The position numbers and the translations under genes are program-made. From positions 1-22,688 of the forward strand of contig CAZTIB010000086.1 of the NCBI GenBank assembly GCA_964613615.1: a stretch of 22,688 bases of DNA, read 5' to 3'. The first letter of the stretch is position 1, and each line of letters opens with the position of its first letter. The notes under the pieces are model-generated. The model had not been told where the DNA came from. It did not search any database and was given only the letters and a program-made list of their open reading frames with translations. This document shows, piece after piece, positions 1-7,028 of the stretch. The stretch is from J054 sp964613615. GTDB taxonomy: Bacteria > Pseudomonadota > Gammaproteobacteria > Steroidobacterales > GCA-2729495.

Positions 1-390
1 CAGCGGCTGGAACTGGAAGATCTGGACGTGGAAAGCCTGGTGCCGGCAGAGCTGGGCAGCGGCACGATCGATGCATTCCTGGATGCCTTGCCGGCCCATG
101 ACACCGCCATGCGCGAGCGCTGGCAAGCGGCGTCCGACGCCGGGCAGGTGCTGCGCTACGTGGGTCGGCTTAGCCGCGAGCATGGCGCATCCGTGCGACT
201 GGAAGCCTTGCCACTGGCGCACCCCTTTGCGCGCATGAACCTGACGGACAATATCGTGCGCTACGTGTCGCGACGCTATAGCGACAACCCGCTGGTGGTG
301 CAGGGTCCGGGTGCCGGCCCGGCGGTTACTGCAGCGGGGGTCTTCGCTGACCTGCTGCGGTTAGCGGCGTACCTCGGCGCGAGTCGCTGA
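1..390 (+). CDS. thrA: Homoserine dehydrogenase C-terminus, probably of bifunctional aspartokinase/homoserine dehydrogenase (5' truncated by window)
   Basis: The reading frame is open from base 1 and ends at TGA 388-390, so only the last 129 residues are present. The tail contains DNIVRYVSRRY, then PLVVQGPGAG and VTAAGVFADLLRLA. This closely resembles the end of the homoserine dehydrogenase domain of E. coli ThrA and MetL. The protein stops directly after this motif with no ACT domain behind it, as in bifunctional enzymes and unlike many monofunctional Hom proteins. The enzyme reduces aspartate semialdehyde to homoserine with NAD(P)H. Threonine synthase begins two bases downstream, which supports a thr operon and the symbol thrA rather than metL. 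The aspartokinase part lies outside the window, so bifunctionality is inferred. A GTG at 28 is internal and not the real start. Confidence 0.85.
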   Translation, partial: QRLELEDLDVESLVPAELGSGTIDAFLDALPAHDTAMRERWQAASDAGQVLRYVGRLSREHGASVRLEALPLAHPFARMNLTDNIVRYVSRRYSDNPLVVQGPGAGPAVTAAGVFADLLRLAAYLGASR

Positions 391-392
391 CC

Positions 393-1697
393 GTGGATTT
401 TTTCAGTACCCGAGAGGGGCCCCCGGTCAGGCTCGAGCAGGCCATCATGAGTGGCACCGCCCCCGACGGCGGGCTGTACGTCCCGGCGTCTTTGCCGCAT
501 TTTTCGCCGGCCGATTTCGCCGGGCTGGACGAATTTCCCGACATCGCGACGAAACTGTTGCAAGCCTTTTTCGACGGCACGTCCCTGGAGGACGAGCTGG
601 CTGATATATGCCGTGACGCACTAAATTTTCCAGTGCCGCTGCGGCCCCTGGAGACCGGCGCCGAGCCGCTGTCGGTGCTGGAAATGTTTCATGGCCCCAC
701 GGCGGCCTTCAAAGACGTGGGTGCGCGGTTTCTCGCCGCCACGATGGCGCGCATTATTGCGCACGGGGAATTCGCGACGCCGCCGGTGACCATCCTGGTA
801 GCCACATCGGGTGATACGGGCGGCGCGGTAGCGGCGGCGTTTCACCGGCGCGCGGGCCTGCGAGTCGTCGTGTTGTTCCCGGCAGGCCGGGTATCGCCGC
901 GCCAGCAACACCAGTTGACCTGCTGGGGCGAGAACGTGCTGTCGCTGGCGGTGCGCGGCGAGTTCGATGACTGCCAGCGGCTCGTGAAGGCCGCCTTTGC
1001 GGATCCGGCACTCAACGCGCGGCACAATCTGTGCTCGGCCAACAGCATCAACGTAGGTCGCTTGCTGCCCCAGGCCGCCTACTTTGCCTGCGCGAGCCTG
1101 GCCTACTGGCGGCAGACGGGAAAGCCCACCAGTTTCATCGTGCCGACGGGCAATCTTGGCAACGGTTTCGCCTGCGTGTGGGCCCGGCGCATGGGCCTGC
1201 CTATCGACCGCATCGTATTTGCCACCAATGCCAATACGACCATCCCGGATTTCCTCAGCTCCGGCACCTGGTCGCCGCGACCCAGCGTGGCCACGCTGGC
1301 CTCGGCTATGGATGTGGGCGACCCGAGCAACATGGAGCGCCTGCGAGCCCTGGTCGGTGCGGATGCCGACGCCGTGGCGCGGGAAATCACTGCCTATACA
1401 GTGGGCGACGCAACGATACGCTCCACCATTCGTGATGAATTCCAGCGCCACAACGTCGCCTGGTGTCCGCATACCGCGACCGGGCTGCACGTCTACCGGA
1501 CGCTGAGCGACGAAGCGCGGCGCAGCGGCCACTGGGCCGTCGTGGCCACGGCGCACGCGGCGAAGTTCGACACCATCGTCGAACCGTTGCTGGGAACTAC
1601 GGTGAAGCCCCCACCCGAGCTGGCAGAGTTGCTAGGCTGGGAGTCGAGCTACGAAACCATCGATGCCCAACTCGCCGACCTGGCGGCACAGCTCTAG
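393..1697 (+). CDS. thrC: Threonine synthase
   Basis: This 434-residue PLP enzyme converts O-phosphohomoserine to threonine. The start MDFFSTREGPP matches the family N-terminus (M-x-Y/F-x-STRG-like), and GPTAAFKDVGARF carries the PLP-binding lysine at about residue 107. ATSGDTGGAV (about residues 133-142) and PTGNLGNGFA are the phosphate-binding loops. The length is near that of E. coli ThrC (428). The start is GTG, only two bases after the TGA of the homoserine dehydrogenase gene, with no separate ribosome site visible, so translational coupling is likely. In enterics thrB (homoserine kinase) sits between thrA and thrC; here it does not, so homoserine kinase must be encoded elsewhere or upstream of the window. 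Confidence 0.95.
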   Translation: MDFFSTREGPPVRLEQAIMSGTAPDGGLYVPASLPHFSPADFAGLDEFPDIATKLLQAFFDGTSLEDELADICRDALNFPVPLRPLETGAEPLSVLEMFHGPTAAFKDVGARFLAATMARIIAHGEFATPPVTILVATSGDTGGAVAAAFHRRAGLRVVVLFPAGRVSPRQQHQLTCWGENVLSLAVRGEFDDCQRLVKAAFADPALNARHNLCSANSINVGRLLPQAAYFACASLAYWRQTGKPTSFIVPTGNLGNGFACVWARRMGLPIDRIVFATNANTTIPDFLSSGTWSPRPSVATLASAMDVGDPSNMERLRALVGADADAVAREITAYTVGDATIRSTIRDEFQRHNVAWCPHTATGLHVYRTLSDEARRSGHWAVVATAHAAKFDTIVEPLLGTTVKPPPELAELLGWESSYETIDAQLADLAAQL

Positions 1698-1722
1698 CTG
1701 TAACGCCACTAGCGGAGTCGCA

Positions 1723-2307
1723 ATGAACTGGCAGGCTACCCTCAGCGACCCGCGCGTTTTCGGTAGTGCTGCCGCCGCCGTAGTGCTGTTGCTGGCAGCC
1801 TTCTGGTGGTGGCGTCGGCAGCGGCGCCGCGATCCGCGCCAGCGCCTGCGAGCTGCCGCCCTGGATCTGCTGGAGGGTATCGTCGTGCCGGACGGCGAAG
1901 ACGGCCAGTTGCACATCGAGTATGCGCTGCTGACGCCGGACGGAGTCATGCTGCTGGACCTGCGCGACGTTGAAGGACACGTATTCGGCAGTAACGCGAT
2001 GCAGGACTGGACGGTGCTGGCGGCTCGGCGGCGATTCACATTCGCCAATCCACAGCACGCGATGCTCGACCGGGTGGCGGCGGTCCGGCGATTGCTGCCA
2101 GGCATAGACGTGCAAGGCCTTGTCAGCTTTACATCGCGCGCGCGTTTCACCAAGGGTTTGCCCGAGCACGTCGTGCCGCTGGATACACTGATCGACGAGC
2201 TGCGCAAGAATCGCGATGACGGTGAGGCGCCGGGTCTGCGCGAAGCCTGGGATCGGCTGCGGCGCGAAGCGGTGGCGGCGCAGGTTGGCCGCTTGATGGC
2301 AGACTAG
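1723..2307 (+). CDS. Membrane-anchored NERD-like domain protein
   Basis: This is a 194-residue protein. I chose ATG 1723 (GGAG 8 bases upstream) over an upstream start inside thrC, because it puts a hydrophobic segment (about residues 14-30, ending in FWWWRR) right at the N-terminus, followed by a basic cytoplasmic-type stretch. Residues about 40-110 resemble the NERD (nuclease-related) core: GQLHIEYALLTPDG, then VMLLDLRDVEGHVFGS, then QDWT, in place of the usual Q-I-D-H...TPxGVxxIExK...G.IFG. The presumed D...ExK catalytic set reads E66...D79-x-R81, so activity is uncertain. Its stop codon overlaps the stop of convergent tatD by four bases. The gene may be co-transcribed with thrC (25-base gap), but no functional link is evident. 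The NERD assignment is by motif and moderately secure. Confidence 0.7.
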   Translation: MNWQATLSDPRVFGSAAAAVVLLLAAFWWWRRQRRRDPRQRLRAAALDLLEGIVVPDGEDGQLHIEYALLTPDGVMLLDLRDVEGHVFGSNAMQDWTVLAARRRFTFANPQHAMLDRVAAVRRLLPGIDVQGLVSFTSRARFTKGLPEHVVPLDTLIDELRKNRDDGEAPGLREAWDRLRREAVAAQVGRLMAD

Positions 2308-3107
2308 GGCAGCCCAAATAGCCGCTCGGTATTGTGGGTCGCAGCGGCGGCCAGCTCTGCCGGTTCACAACCCATGAAGCGAGCTGTGACGTCCAGGATG
2401 TGGCGCAGGTAAGCGGGCTCGTTGCGGCGCCCGTGTGGCGCCTTGGGCAGGTCGCGCGGGACTAGATAAGGCGCGTCGGTTTCCAGCAGTACCCGGTCCA
2501 GGGGAAGTTCGCGCACGGCCTGCTGCAGATCCTGCCCGCGGCGCTCGTCGCAGATCCAGCCGGTGATGCCGATGTGCAGGCCCATGTCCAGGTACTCGTG
2601 CATTTCGTCCGGGCCGCCCGTGAAGCAGTGGGCCACACCACCGCGAATGGCATCGATGCGTCGGCGCAGGATATGGACGAAATCTGCATGCGCATCCCGC
2701 TGGTGCAGAAAGATCGGTTTGTCGGTGTCCACGGCGATAGCCAGCTGTGCGGCGAAGGCTTCGCACTGAATGTCCCGGGGGGAGTAGTCGCGAAAATAGT
2801 CCAGGCCACATTCACCCACCGCCACCACCGCGTCGGCGGTGGCGATGGCCGCCAGCTCAGCGATGGCGGGCGCATCCAGCTCGGACGCGTGATGCGGGTG
2901 CACACCGGCGGTGGCAAACAGTCGGCCGGCTGCACTTCGGGCCAGCGCGACGGCCTGCTGACTGCCCGCGACCGTCGTGCCGGTGACCACGAGTCGCCGC
3001 ACGCCTGCAGCGGCGGCCCGTTCGAGCACCTCGGCGCGATCGCGGTCGAAACTGTCGTGAGTCAGGTTCGCACCGATATCAATCAGGTCTATGGGCTGTT
3101 CCGTCAT
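2304..3107 (-). CDS. tatD: TatD family metal-dependent hydrolase/deoxyribonuclease
   Basis: This 267-residue amidohydrolase-like TIM barrel is of the TatD subtype itself rather than YcfH or YjjV. The N-terminal DIGANLTHD, TAGVHPHH, VAVGECGLDYFRDYS, LHQRDAH, HCFTG, ITGWICDERRG, LLETDAPYLVPRDL and RRNEPAYL all line up with E. coli TatD. Metal ligands expected in the family (the His pairs, the Glu of GECGLD and the Asp of ETDAPYL) are present. Known TatD proteins are Mg-dependent 3'-5' exonucleases acting in DNA repair or turnover; despite the name there is no role in Tat export. ATG 3107 was chosen; an in-frame TTG at 3110 is an alternative. It is divergent from the TPR gene, with about 65 bases for both promoters. 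Confidence 0.93.
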   Translation of the reverse strand: MTEQPIDLIDIGANLTHDSFDRDRAEVLERAAAAGVRRLVVTGTTVAGSQQAVALARSAAGRLFATAGVHPHHASELDAPAIAELAAIATADAVVAVGECGLDYFRDYSPRDIQCEAFAAQLAIAVDTDKPIFLHQRDAHADFVHILRRRIDAIRGGVAHCFTGGPDEMHEYLDMGLHIGITGWICDERRGQDLQQAVRELPLDRVLLETDAPYLVPRDLPKAPHGRRNEPAYLRHILDVTARFMGCEPAELAAAATHNTERLFGLP

Positions 3108-3172
3108 CAATTGAGGACCTTGATCGGTTAGAGTTTCGGCAGTGATTCTAGTTCAGTGGAGCGGTCGCAGAG

Positions 3173-3907
3173 ATGATACGAACAACGTGCTGGTGGGGCA
3201 TCCTGCTGTTGGCTGGCGCTCAGGTGCTGGCGCTGGACCAGCAAACCACGCAAGTGATGGCATTACGCGATGGTATCGACAAAGCCGTCTTGGTTGGCGA
3301 CAGTGATGCGCTGGCAGGATTTGGTGCGCAACTGGCCGACGCCCAGGGTGACTGGGTCGACTACTACCGCGCCTATATCGACTACCGGCAGTTCCAGTTC
3401 GCGGGGAAGTCGAAGAAAGCGGCCAAGGCGTTCGTGAACAGTTGCATCGATACGCTGAGCGACCTCGTCAAGCGCCGCCCGGATCTTGCCGAAGCGCACG
3501 CGCTCCATGCGAGCTGCTACGGCAACAGTGCCCAGTTTTATATGTTGCGCGCCGCCGCGCGGGGCTCGTCCTCCAAAAAGGCGCTGCAGCAGGCGCTGAA
3601 GCTGGGCTCAGGCAATCCCCGGGTGTTGCTCCAGGACGCCCAGAGCCTGATCTTTCGCCCGGCCATATTCGGCGGCGACAAGGAAAAAGCCATGGACAGG
3701 CTCAAGCTCGCGGCAGAACTGTTTCCGAACTGGCAATCCCCTGATCCGGAAGCGCCCGTCTGGGGCGAAGCGGAGACCTGGCTGTTTATCGCCCGGCTGT
3801 ATCGGGACGGCGGCGACTCGGAGCAGGCCCGGGTGGCTTTCGAAAAGGCGTTGACCGTGGCGCCGGACTATCAGGTTGCCCGCGAAGAACTCCAGGCCCT
3901 CGGCTAG
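3173..3907 (+). CDS. Secreted tetratricopeptide-repeat protein of unknown function
   Basis: This is a 244-residue protein with a Sec signal peptide: MIRTTC, a hydrophobic run, and a probable cleavage after AQVLA near residue 20. The mature part is helical. The best repeat is near the C-terminus (about residues 203-236), where WLFIARLYRDGGDSEQARV and AFEKALTVAPDY give the TPR pattern. An earlier segment, PDLAEAHALHASCYGNS, also looks TPR-like. Expected location is the periplasm. I recognise no catalytic residues and no named family, so the role is unknown; TPR proteins usually mediate protein-protein contacts. ATG 3173 has only a weak purine-rich stretch before it (GCAGAG). The gene converges on the Cys-rich lipoprotein gene with a 21-base gap. 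Confidence 0.75.
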   Translation: MIRTTCWWGILLLAGAQVLALDQQTTQVMALRDGIDKAVLVGDSDALAGFGAQLADAQGDWVDYYRAYIDYRQFQFAGKSKKAAKAFVNSCIDTLSDLVKRRPDLAEAHALHASCYGNSAQFYMLRAAARGSSSKKALQQALKLGSGNPRVLLQDAQSLIFRPAIFGGDKEKAMDRLKLAAELFPNWQSPDPEAPVWGEAETWLFIARLYRDGGDSEQARVAFEKALTVAPDYQVAREELQALG

Positions 3908-3928
3908 CGATCAGGGGGCGGTCGGGAG

Positions 3929-4174
3929 TCAGAGTTTTTCACACCGCGCGTAGCAGGCTGACAGGTCGTTGTAGCACTTTTCCTGGCATGCGGGCACACG
4001 CTTCGCGGTAGCGCCCACGCCACAGGGCTGTTCGCACTGCGCGTAATCGGTCTGGCAAGCGTCGACGCACTGTTGAGCCGCAGGGCTGCTGACGGTGGGT
4101 GCCTGGGGCATGGACACGGGTGTCACGCAGCTGGCCAGACCGGCTGCCACAAAGACGATGAGAAAATTACGCAT
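3929..4174 (-). CDS. Small cysteine-rich outer-membrane-type lipoprotein
   Basis: This 81-residue protein has a type II signal peptide, MRNFLIVFVAAGLASC, with lipobox LASC, so Cys16 is the predicted lipidated residue. The +2 residue is Val rather than Asp, which predicts outer-membrane sorting. After a Pro/Ser/Thr-rich linker (17-35) the mature part has eight cysteines at 36, 40, 47, 51, 63, 67, 74 and 78. These form two copies of CX3C-X6-CX3C separated by eleven residues. The even count and spacing suggest two disulfide-stapled helical hairpins. No family name comes to mind. It is a minus-strand gene between acnA and the TPR gene. The intact lipobox and regular spacing make it a convincing gene despite its size. 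A TATACT at 4209-4204 might be its -10 box, but no -35 is visible. Confidence 0.8.
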   Translation of the reverse strand: MRNFLIVFVAAGLASCVTPVSMPQAPTVSSPAAQQCVDACQTDYAQCEQPCGVGATAKRVPACQEKCYNDLSACYARCEKL

Positions 4175-4252
4175 GCAGGGGCTCTTTGCTCATTAATTGC
4201 GCCAGTATAAAGGCGGGATAGTGAGTAGGGGCAGCAGGCCGGGCTCCGCCCT

Positions 4253-6910
4253 TCAGGCCGCGAGCTCGCGCAGCACGTAGTTCAAAATGCCGCCGTTGGC
4301 ATAATAGTCGCGTTCTTTCGGCGTATCGATGCGCACCTGCGCCTGGAACTCTGTCGTGTTGCCGTCCGCGGCGGTGGCTGTCACGCGGACTTCGCGCGCA
4401 TCGCCGCCGTTCAGCCCGGTAACGTCGAAAGACTCGGCCCCGGTTAGCCCGAGGGTCGCGGCATTTTCACCGTCGCGGAATTGCAGTGGCAGCACGCCCA
4501 TGCCGATCAGATTGGACCGGTGGATGCGTTCGTAACTGGCAGCAATCACGGCCCGAACGCCGAGCAGCTTGGTGCCCTTAGCTGCCCAGTCACGGGATGA
4601 ACCCGTGCCGTATTCCGTGCCGGCCAGCACCACCAGTGGCACGCCGGCGTCTTTGTAGCGCATCGCGGCGTCATAAATCGTCATCTGCTCGCCGCCCGGC
4701 TGATAGCGGGTCCAGCCGCCCTCGGTGCCCGGTGCCAGCTGGTTGCGCAGCCGAATATTCGCAAAGGTGCCGCGCATCATGACTTCATGGTTGCCACGGC
4801 GAGACCCGTAGGAGTTGAAGTCGGCCGGGGCCACACCGTGATCCTGCAGGTACGCAGCCGCCGGACCGTCCTTTGCAATGGAGCCGGCCGGCGATATGTG
4901 ATCGGTGGTCACGGAATCGCCGAGCAGGGCCAGCACCCGGGCACCTGTGATGTCGGTGACCGGTGGCGGCGTCTTGCCCATGCCGTCGAAGTAGGGCGGA
5001 TTGCGCACATAGGTGGAATCCGGCTGCCACTCGAAGTTCTGGCCGCCGGGCGTGTCCAGCCCCCGCCAGTTCTCGTCGCCTTCGAATACCGTCGCGTAAC
5101 TGGCCTGGAACATCGCCGAGTCGATGTTGCCCACCACGATTTCCTGAATTTCCGCCTGGCTGGGCCAGATGTCTTTCAGGTAGACGGGCTTGCCGTCGGG
5201 GTCATGGCCGAGGGGGTCGGTGGCTACGTCGACATCGAGGTTGCCGGCGAGCGCGTAGGCTACCACCAGCGGCGGCGAGGCCAGGTAGTTCATGCGCACG
5301 AGGGGGTGTATCCGGCCCTCGAAGTTGCGATTGCCGGACAGCACGCTGCAGCCGAGCAGGTCGTTTTCGCGCACGGCCGAGTCGATGTTCGGGTCCAGCG
5401 GACCTGAGTTGCCGATGCAGGTGGTGCAGCCAAAACCGACGATGTTGAAACCGAGGGCGTCCAGGTCGTCGATCAGGCCGGAGCTCTCCAGGTAATTGCT
5501 GACGACCTTGGAGCCGGGTGCGAGGCTGGTCTTCACCCACGGCTGGCTGCGTAGACCCCGCGCAAGGGCTTTGCGGGCCAGCAAGCCGGCGCCGACCATC
5601 ACCGACGGATTTGACGTGTTCGTGCAGCTGGTGATGGATGCAATGAGCACCGCGCCGTCGCGCAGCTCGAAGCTTTCGCCCTGCCGCGTGACGGTGGCCG
5701 ACCGGGCCTCACGCTTCAGTAACTCGGCGGACTGTTCGCGGTAGGTGCTGGCCGCGTCGGCGAGCAGGATCCGGTCCTGCGGCCGCTTCGGCCCGGCGAG
5801 GCTGGGCTGCACGTCGCCGAGGTCCAGTTCCAGCACGTCCGTGTACAGCGGATCCGGTTGGCCGTCTACCCGCCACAGGCCTTGTGCCTTTGCGTAGGCC
5901 TCCACCAGCGCAATCTGGTCTTGATCGCGGCCCGACAGCTGCAGGTAGCGAATCGTCTGGTCGTCGATGGGAAAGATGCCGCAGGTGCTGCCGAACTCCG
6001 GCGCCATGTTGCCCAGCGTGGCGCGATCGGCCAGCGGCAGTTCAGCCAGGCCGTCGCCGAAAAACTCGACGAACTTGCCGACGACGCCATGCTTGCGGAG
6101 CATGTCCGTGACGGTCAACACCAGGTCGGTGGCCGTCGTCCCCTCGCGGAGTTTGCCGTTGAGACGGAAGCCGATGACCTGCGGAATCAGCATCGTGATG
6201 GCCTGGCCGAGCATCGCCGCTTCCGCTTCGATGCCGCCCACGCCCCAACCGAGCACACCGAGGCCGTTGATCATCGTGGTGTGCGAGTCGGTACCGACCA
6301 CCGTGTCCGGGTAGGCAATGCGGCGACCGTCGCGTTCGCCGTCGAAAACCACGCGGGCGAGGTATTCGAGATTGACCTGGTGAACGATGCCGGTGTCCGG
6401 TGGCACGACAGCGAAATTCTTGAAGGCATTCTGGCCCCAGCGCAGGAACTGATAGCGTTCCTGGTTGCGCTCGAACTCGAGGGTTTTGTTGCGCAACAGG
6501 GCATCCGGCGTGCCGTAGGCGTCGATCTGGATGGAGTGGTCAATCACCAGCTCTGCGGGAGACAACGGGTTGATCGCTTCCGCCTTACCGCCGAGCTTGA
6601 CTACCGCATCGCGCATTGCCGCGAGGTCGACCACGGCAGGTACGCCGGTGAAGTCCTGCAGGATCACGCGAGCCGGCGTAAAGGCGATTTCATGGCTGGG
6701 CTCGGCCTGCGGGTCCCAGTTGGCCAGCGCGTTGATGTCGTCTGCAGACACATCGCCGCTGGCCGCGTGGCGCAGCAGGTTCTCCAGCAGGATTTTCAGG
6801 GAGTAGGGCAGTTTCGCCACATGGCCAGCGGTGACGCTGTCGAGGCGGTAGATCTCGTACTCGGTACCAGCCACGTTCAGGCTGGACTTGGCATTCACTG
6901 CTTGCGCCAT
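4253..6910 (-). CDS. acnA: Aconitate hydratase A
   Basis: This 885-residue enzyme isomerises citrate to isocitrate through cis-aconitate in the TCA cycle. It is of the AcnA/IRP1 type: the N-terminal LPYSLKILLENLLRH and later VVGTDSHTTMINGLGVLGWG match that clade. The [4Fe-4S] ligands are Cys429 (ASITSCTNTSNPSV), Cys495 and Cys498 (GFGCTTCIGNSGPL), almost the E. coli AcnA positions. The swivel domain includes LLGDSVTTDHISPAGSI and EYGTGSSRDWAAKG. The reading frame stays open upstream to 7006, but ATG 6910 is chosen because GGAGA lies 5-10 bases before it and the family N-terminus starts there. AcnA-type enzymes can bind mRNA as apoproteins; nothing here tests that. It stands alone, with a good -10 box at 6968-6963. 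Confidence 0.97.
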   Translation of the reverse strand: MAQAVNAKSSLNVAGTEYEIYRLDSVTAGHVAKLPYSLKILLENLLRHAASGDVSADDINALANWDPQAEPSHEIAFTPARVILQDFTGVPAVVDLAAMRDAVVKLGGKAEAINPLSPAELVIDHSIQIDAYGTPDALLRNKTLEFERNQERYQFLRWGQNAFKNFAVVPPDTGIVHQVNLEYLARVVFDGERDGRRIAYPDTVVGTDSHTTMINGLGVLGWGVGGIEAEAAMLGQAITMLIPQVIGFRLNGKLREGTTATDLVLTVTDMLRKHGVVGKFVEFFGDGLAELPLADRATLGNMAPEFGSTCGIFPIDDQTIRYLQLSGRDQDQIALVEAYAKAQGLWRVDGQPDPLYTDVLELDLGDVQPSLAGPKRPQDRILLADAASTYREQSAELLKREARSATVTRQGESFELRDGAVLIASITSCTNTSNPSVMVGAGLLARKALARGLRSQPWVKTSLAPGSKVVSNYLESSGLIDDLDALGFNIVGFGCTTCIGNSGPLDPNIDSAVRENDLLGCSVLSGNRNFEGRIHPLVRMNYLASPPLVVAYALAGNLDVDVATDPLGHDPDGKPVYLKDIWPSQAEIQEIVVGNIDSAMFQASYATVFEGDENWRGLDTPGGQNFEWQPDSTYVRNPPYFDGMGKTPPPVTDITGARVLALLGDSVTTDHISPAGSIAKDGPAAAYLQDHGVAPADFNSYGSRRGNHEVMMRGTFANIRLRNQLAPGTEGGWTRYQPGGEQMTIYDAAMRYKDAGVPLVVLAGTEYGTGSSRDWAAKGTKLLGVRAVIAASYERIHRSNLIGMGVLPLQFRDGENAATLGLTGAESFDVTGLNGGDAREVRVTATAADGNTTEFQAQVRIDTPKERDYYANGGILNYVLRELAA

Positions 6911-6962
6911 GTTGCTCTCCGTAGGTGTTCTGCTTGCCGGCCCCCGCTGCGGCGGGCGCGAG

Positions 6963-6968
6963 ATTATA
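6963..6968 (-). promoter_or_regulatory. Probable -10 element of acnA promoter
   Basis: Read on the minus strand this is a perfect TATAAT. It lies 52 bases upstream of the acnA ATG, giving a predicted leader of about 45 nt. At 17-base spacing the -35 position reads TCGGTG, a poor match, so an activator may be needed or the promoter may be weak. A GC-rich hairpin (6943-6956) falls inside the predicted leader. Confidence 0.5.
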
Positions 6969-7028
6969 GCGGATGGCATGGCTGCCACCGAGCCGGGCGG
7001 CAACATCGCTGGTGTGGCGGGTTGTGCG

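Noticed and set aside
621..1556. 311-residue minus-strand frame opposite thrC
   Set aside because: Arg/His/Gly-rich shadow of thrC without a plausible start or motif.
4237..4259. Hairpin (GGGC-TCC-GCCC with outer GGCC pairs) at the end of acnA
   Set aside because: Not followed by a T tract in the acnA direction and overlaps the stop codon, so not called as a terminator.
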